From: Datnioides undecimradiatus
Taxonomy: Eukaryota > Chordata > Actinopteri > Lobotiformes > Datnioididae
Direction of reading: 5' to 3'
Length of the DNA: 64,000 nt
Assembly: GCA_008933995.1 (NCBI GenBank)
Contig: WARS01000032.1
Location: 6,185,133 to 6,249,132 of the forward strand
The translations under genes and the position numbers were made by a program. The stretch's first letter is position 1, and every line of letters begins with the position of its first letter. The notes beneath the pieces were generated by a model that was given only the letters and a program-made list of their open reading frames with translations, did no database searches and had not been told where the DNA came from. Below are positions 39,800 through 46,890 of the stretch, piece by piece.

Positions 39800-42700
39800 T
39801 ATTCTGGAAAATCAATTAAGAAATTTTTCACAGACGAAATAACCACACAGTAATGTCTGTTGTTTGGCTAATCCAGTGAATTAAATAGCTAAAAAATGAA
39901 GTTAATTCATTACACTGATCTAAAAATTATGTGAAAATCCATAAAATTGCTATAAAACAGCCCTGCTCATTGATTTGCAGCAATGCCCACAATGACATAA
40001 TACACCACGAGACATTAAAGGGACACCGAGCTGCTGTATGGTAAAATCGTTTGACCAGTTTATTTTGTCGAACCAGCATATATCATATCACCCACAAAGC
40101 ACTGTGACAACCTGTCTGTGCATCCTTATCCTGTGTTTGAAAAATTAAACCATTATGGATACTAACAGCTCTGAGTCCGGTTGGTCCTTTGGGTCAAATA
40201 CTGTTTCATGCATCGCAGCCCTGTATTCAATTTACTGCACAGGGCACATCGGCAGATCAGACAGAATCAAAGAAAGCCGATTCTCTTGTCACAGAGGGGA
40301 CTTGCGACGTCACGGTACACAGACCTCAATAAGAGAAAAGTTTACGCAATCAGGAACAGGCTCACATGACCACACAGAAACACACGCTGGGAGGCTCACC
40401 CTCGAGGTGTAGTTTATGTGGTAATGTGCTTTAGATTGGGGCTGTGTGTGCAGAGATGATGGGCTGGGTAACAGATGGACAGGAGTCTATTCCCTGGGCT
40501 ACCAGCCTTCTGCTTACCACACAGCCCTGCCAACTCCACAATTCTCATCCATCTCCTGTGCTTCTACACCCCCTCCCACCACTCTGCCGACACCCCATTT
40601 CATCTCTATTGTTTCACGCCATCCTGTTGTGTTACTCGACTTATTCCCACCTCCTCACCCTCCATCACACTCCCTCTCACCTCTTCTCGACCTCTTCCCC
40701 TCTCTCTCCGTCTCCTCCTCAATGTCCCTTGGCAGAAATGGGTTGTCTGCCAAACTGAGGTCTAATCCCCTGATTTTTCTTCATGTAGTAACAGCCCAAG
40801 CGGCCATCCTGCCATTTCTTCTTCCTTTCCTGCTGTGCTGGGCGAACGGCCAATGCTCAGATCCCAGGCTTGCAGCCATATACTGCAACTTTACTTCATA
40901 GCATGTTGGAGCATCACATTAGGTAAGTTACCCTCAGAGGGGGCAGCGTACATTAGATTAACACCCTCACTCTAGCCGGAAAGCGCAGTGATTACAGCAA
41001 ACTGGGATGCTAAAGTACCCTTTAGCTAGCACGCTAGCTGCCCCTGCCTGTGGCCAGATCACGCTTGGTCGCACTCAAGAGGAACTATAAAAAGAACAGT
41101 TGACTGCAGCCTGCTGTGAGAGACAGGGTGTGGCATGGCTCTATTGTCACATCTTCAACTGACAGCCCAGGGAACTGGGGACGACATTAAAATCAGGTGT
41201 GTGCACGTGAAAAGAAAGCACCACTCAAGTGGAAAAGGAAGGAGATAGTGAGTGCGTGTGGTGATGGGGAGGGGAGGTTTGTGTGTCTCACCTCTGATAA
41301 TAGCCAACTTTGCTGTGACAGACACCTCTCCCTCACTGTTGCGTGCCACGCACTCGTAGATGTTCTCATCTCGGGGTGCTCTGAGTGGTTGGATCCTCAG
41401 CACAGCACCTGCACCCTCGTCGAACTCTACGGTCTGGACAGCCACAGAACCAAAGGACAAGACACATTAGCCACAGCAGAATAAACACATGCGTTACTAT
41501 CAGACCAGTAAACTATCGTGTTGTTTCTCATTATCTTAGCATGATTTTCTTTTACAGTAAAATTTGAATTATAGTTAAATACTCTATTGATCTCCCAAAA
41601 GAAATTTCTTTTTTTCTACTTGCCCCCCCTTCCACGAGGTCAGGCTCAGCTCACGTTCCTGGAGCTGGTAGGGATTCACTGTCTTGCACCTCAGCGGGAT
41701 GAATACTTACCAACATGTGGTGCTGAATGTCAGTTCTCTGCATGAAATGTATCTCTGACCATTTGATCGTATTACTGCATTGATATATTAATCAGGCTTT
41801 TATGTGACTGAGTGACAGGAATTAAAAGCCTTGTGGAATAGTCTGCTTGATATGCACTCAGCTTAGTGACAGATATGTGTATTTGATAGAAAATAAAGTA
41901 TTAATCATTCTGCTTCATATCTTCATGTTTCAGTTTTGAAAAACACTCTGTTGCAATTAGTTAGTCTTCAATGATTACATTCAGTCTTGCAACCTAAGCT
42001 TGGAATATGCGAAAACATGCTGTTGTTAAATGAACATGTTAAAGAATTGTACATTTTGATGAATACACTTATTAGCTATCTCACTGAGAAACAGCTAAGC
42101 AGACTGATACCACTTTCATGGCTGTGCTTTAAATATGAGGTTAAGCCTGCAATCGATTAACTTAGCATAGCATAAAGACTGGAAGTGGAGGAAACAGCTA
42201 ACATGGCTCAGTCCATTAGAAAAAAATCCACCAACCATCTCCTCTGAGATTAATTTATTAAAGCATTACATCTTGTTGGTTTAATCCTGACAATCTCAAG
42301 CCGAAAAAAGGACTCCAAAAATCAGAAGAAAAGAAAATCTCTACACCCAGCCAAGAAACAGAAAGAAATAATTGTCTATAGTCTTAGTTCTTATGATCTC
42401 TAAGTTATTGTGCTTTGGAGATGCTGGAATAAGGGATTGTAGTGTCGGACAAAACCAGGCTAACTGTTTTCTCCCTGATACTTGTGCTTATGCTAAGATA
42501 ATCAATTTACAGACCTAGCTTCAAATTTATAGTATAGTATATAGAAAGAATATTTGTATCAATCTTCTCATCAAACTCTTAGCAGAGGAAATAGATGTGT
42601 TTCAAAAGATGTTGAACTACTTCTTTAAAAAATGATCAGGAACGTAATAATAACAACATCTACATAAAAACAAAAGACATATTTAGCAAGAATAAATATT

Positions 42701-43310
42701 TCAATATACTGTATATCCAAAACCTAGTAATTGATATGATTGTATATATTCATATATTATTACTAATATTAATCTGTGTCACTGGAAAAACTGCCTTGTA
42801 TTCTCATGTTGCTGCAGTAAGAGTTAACCATTGTGCACTGTGACAACCACCTCGATACGCTGGGAGTTGACCTTCTTGCCCTTCTTGTTCCAGTAGACGA
42901 CAGGCTTGGGATTACCACTGGCCTGGCACACAAATGATGCCACGCCCCCCGACACACCAATCTGGTCTGTGGGAATCTTGGTGAACTTTGGGGGAGCTGA
43001 GAAGCAGATACAAAGGATAGATGGGGAGAGGAAGGGGAATAAAAGAAAATATATATATATAAGCACAAGCATGAAAATTGATACCCTTTTACACCCAGAG
43101 GACATCAAACTGACACCACAACCAGCAACATCCCCCTGCTGACCACGCCCCATTTCACTGTCAGTGACTGGTCAGGCTGACTGGTGCTCTGATGGCTGCG
43201 TGTTGTGCTTACTTCCTGGGTATCATCTAGAGGACATGCTGAAGGACTTCCTGTGGGTCATAAATAAAAGATGGGGTTGGGCTTCAGAGGAACATCTCTC
43301 TCTCTGTCTG

Positions 43311-43344
<34 letters not shown>

Positions 43345-46300
43345 TCTGCTTCCTCCAGGGCAAGCAACCCTCGTACTGCAGGCAGCACAGGCTGTCATGA
43401 CACATGAGTGTTTCACAGGTAGGAGAAGTGTTGGCTGCTAATTCACAGCATATAATTGGTTTAAATGTATTAATAACAGAGGTGTCATTTTGTGCCTGCA
43501 CACTACAACACCTATAGGGGATTTGGACTTGCAGTTTCTGATGATCTTAACGAATACAATGAATATACCGACATTAGTTGTGTTAATTTCCAGCTTTGCC
43601 TCAGGGGAGAATAACAATTTTGGCTGTGATGATGCATCTGATGTGGGATGTGGAAGTGCAGCAGTTGCCCTCCGTAAGAAAATAGCAATTTCCAAGTCTG
43701 ATATTGAGCCAACAGCACTGAACCTACATTTTTCCACAGTGGCTGAGTCAGATCAATCAAACAACTTCATGCACCCACCCCGTGCTATCTGTCTGTGGCC
43801 TGTTGCCATGGCGCCCAGCTTAACTCCTCCTCAGCTACAGAATCACTGCTATCCATCAGGGTGAAGTCAGGATGACCCTTACCATAGCAACCTGGATCCC
43901 TCCTCCCACTCCCCCTGAGTCTCGGTGGGTGAGGTCCTACTGTGTTGTTTCACTTCTGCTCTGAAGGCAGAACAGGGAGAAAAAGAGGAAAGGAAACTGC
44001 CTAACAAATAATCGCTAGTTGATTCTAAAGCCTGTTTGTCTTCTTACTCCTTACAGCCACAAAGAGCACTTTCCACTTTTTCACTACAATGCCTTAACAC
44101 TAACTGGAATAATGCCATGTCAAAAGACTTCCCCTGTGCCTGCCGCACTGCGTTGTGCCTCTGCAAGAGCCACTCTGAATGTCAGGAATAAAGTAGTTTC
44201 ATTTTATGCTTGCTATAATCCTCAACAGGAAGAAGCAAAAAGCTGGTTCAGTATAGTCAATCAGAGCAAATTTATGCCCACCATTTTAGGACTCGAGAGC
44301 AGGATATTTCCTGCCTGTTAGACTCTTGAAAAGGCACACAGTGCATTGAGCAAATTGCCCCTTTACCCTGCCAACAATATGAGCATGTGAACTCTCAAAA
44401 GTCCAAAAAAATGTCATGGCTGAGAACTATCTTCTCCTGGCTATTGGATTATGAATGAATTTCATGTGCTTCTTAGGGCTTCTACATGGGTTTCAGTTGG
44501 CTTTATGTTGAGTCCAACACTGTGTTCTCTTAAATGCGCTTCAACACCAATCCTCGTGCAAAACCAGCCCCACTGGCAATGTTACTACTTAAGCCTCTTC
44601 TGAAAGCCGGGGAAAAGCCCCAGCAAGGCAGTGGCTCTGGATGGATTTGCACTGAACAGAGACTTCGGCTGGTTCTAGAGATCTGCCTGGAAAATGAGCG
44701 ACTAATGAGGATCTCTGTCTCTTTAATAGCAGGTTTCACTCTGTTGCACTGGACCAGGTAGCAGGTCTATCACTGATCTACCACTGGTCTGATTTTAATG
44801 AAACACCTTTGTAAGCTGCAATCATCTGACTGACTGACTGACTGACTGACTGACTGACTACTGCTGCGCTGAGCACCTGGACCGAGACCAGCAGGTATAG
44901 TATAATGTAGTTAGCATGTCATGTGAACAAAATAGTATTTGAAAGTCAATTTTTGTGTCTGATTGCACAATAATCAGGCTTTGATCTGAAGGAAGAAAAA
45001 TTGGAAAAGTTCTTTTGGGGAAATTAGTGTAACTCTCAGCAAAATACTGCATCACCCACTGTCTTAAATAAAGATTACTTATGGCAAAGGTATTCAGTGC
45101 AACCAGCTGTGGTCTGACAAGCCTTTAAGCCATTTTTAATAATGCATCTGTTCGTGTTTGTGTGTCGTTGCTGTCAAGTCTGGTTGCATCTCAAAGACAA
45201 ATGTGTGCAACAAAAATAATTCTGTGATACAAAGATGATGAGGGACTGCGCTGTGCAGTTTGAAGCAAGAATAAAGGGGTTTTGTAAAAACGACGTATGA
45301 ACTCATCTCAAAAAGAGTGTTAAGTTTGGACACATAAGCGACTGAATTGAAAGGAATTATGCAGAACCTCATTTGTGTGATTTTGACATTGTTTGAAAGT
45401 TGAATGTAGATTATGATTTTCATGAGGGAAATATTAAAGGCGTTTTGCATAAAATTCAAAACAGTAATGGAAAAATGGCATGTCTAAATGAATTTATTTT
45501 GAATAAATAATTTGTATCACATATAATTTGAATCACGGAGGGCTTTTTAGAGGTATGTGGTGCCTGTTATAATGTCAATATTCAACTAAGTCATCTTTTT
45601 CTTCAGTAATGAAGTGATTTAAACAATTTCCAACAACTGAATCCTTGTCTGACAGTCTTCATTGTGAACTTTATTCAGAATACATTTATAATAAACTAAA
45701 AGCTGCATGAAGTTTTTTTAGATTAACTGAACACATAGTTTTGGTTTTTGGAAAGTTTGGACTTGGAAAATGATAAAGTAATCACCTGGAAATACTGGAA
45801 ATACTGTCTATGACTTTACAGGCAACTCTTTTCTATACGACAGCTAAACAGCATGCAGTCTATGATGTTCTCATTTGGCGTGCGCAGAAATCATTAAAAC
45901 TGGATCAGAGAAACAGAAAAAAGATTTCCTGCCACCAGTTTTGGATAGACTTTTCTGGAGGATGTTAGATTAGAAACCTTTCTTTTCCATGTCTTCACTC
46001 CAATTTACAAGTTCTGCCATACATCCTGTTAATAGAAAAAAAAGTTTGAACTTAGTTTTTTATCTTAGTTTTTTCTTTTCTCTTTTTCTTCTTTTGAGCC
46101 GGAGAGATACGGGAGATGGAGCTATTTTACAGTGTTATCTGTTCTGCGGAGATACACTGTAGGTGGTCCGAAGGCAAAGATGTTCAATCCCACAACATTT
46201 CAGCAGAAACTTGTGTGTTGTGTAATTCTGCCTCTTCACTGAATATAAAAATATTTTGACTGTGACGTCATGCTTATCAAAGGATCGTGGCCTCAAATTG

Positions 46301-46817
46301 GTTACACAAATGGAAAATGAAAAAATACATTCAAATACATAATACATTTCCTAACAGTGAGAAGTGCTATTTCTATCTTGAGCCTATATTTGCTTTCAAA
46401 ATAAGCTTGGTTATATGTTCAGTGGGGAGACAGCTGAGTTTGTGGAGCAAGTATGCATGTGTGTGTGCGTGCGCAGGGAGGGGGTTGTATGTGTGTGGAC
46501 CACTGAGGCAGGAAATCTGTGGAAATGTTGTAATCAAGGAGATGATGAGGAACATGCTGATGGGACCTCCCGGCTTATCAAAACACATTAACAACGCCAC
46601 AGTCCAGAGATGATGCACCGGCAGGCCTGGTTTCACTCTGACGCACGCACAAACACTCGCACACAAACACACATTGCACACAAAAGGAAGCGCGTGCATA
46701 CAGATACATTCAAATATATTCACACATTTGTATATCACATTTACTGCTGACAATATACCAGCTGTCATTCAAGTGAGAAAGAGACAAAGAGCGGCATTGC
46801 TAGCTAACTAGCTAGCT

Positions 46818-46890
<73 letters not shown>

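Larger units (their letters stand above)
32909..41291 (-). other. Intron between exons 3 and 4 (8.4 kb)
   Basis: Repeat family B copy, several CA/GT and AT microsatellites, (AAAC)n at 37,244-37,264. ORFs in this region are low-complexity or unmatched and are not supported as genes. Confidence 0.75.
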
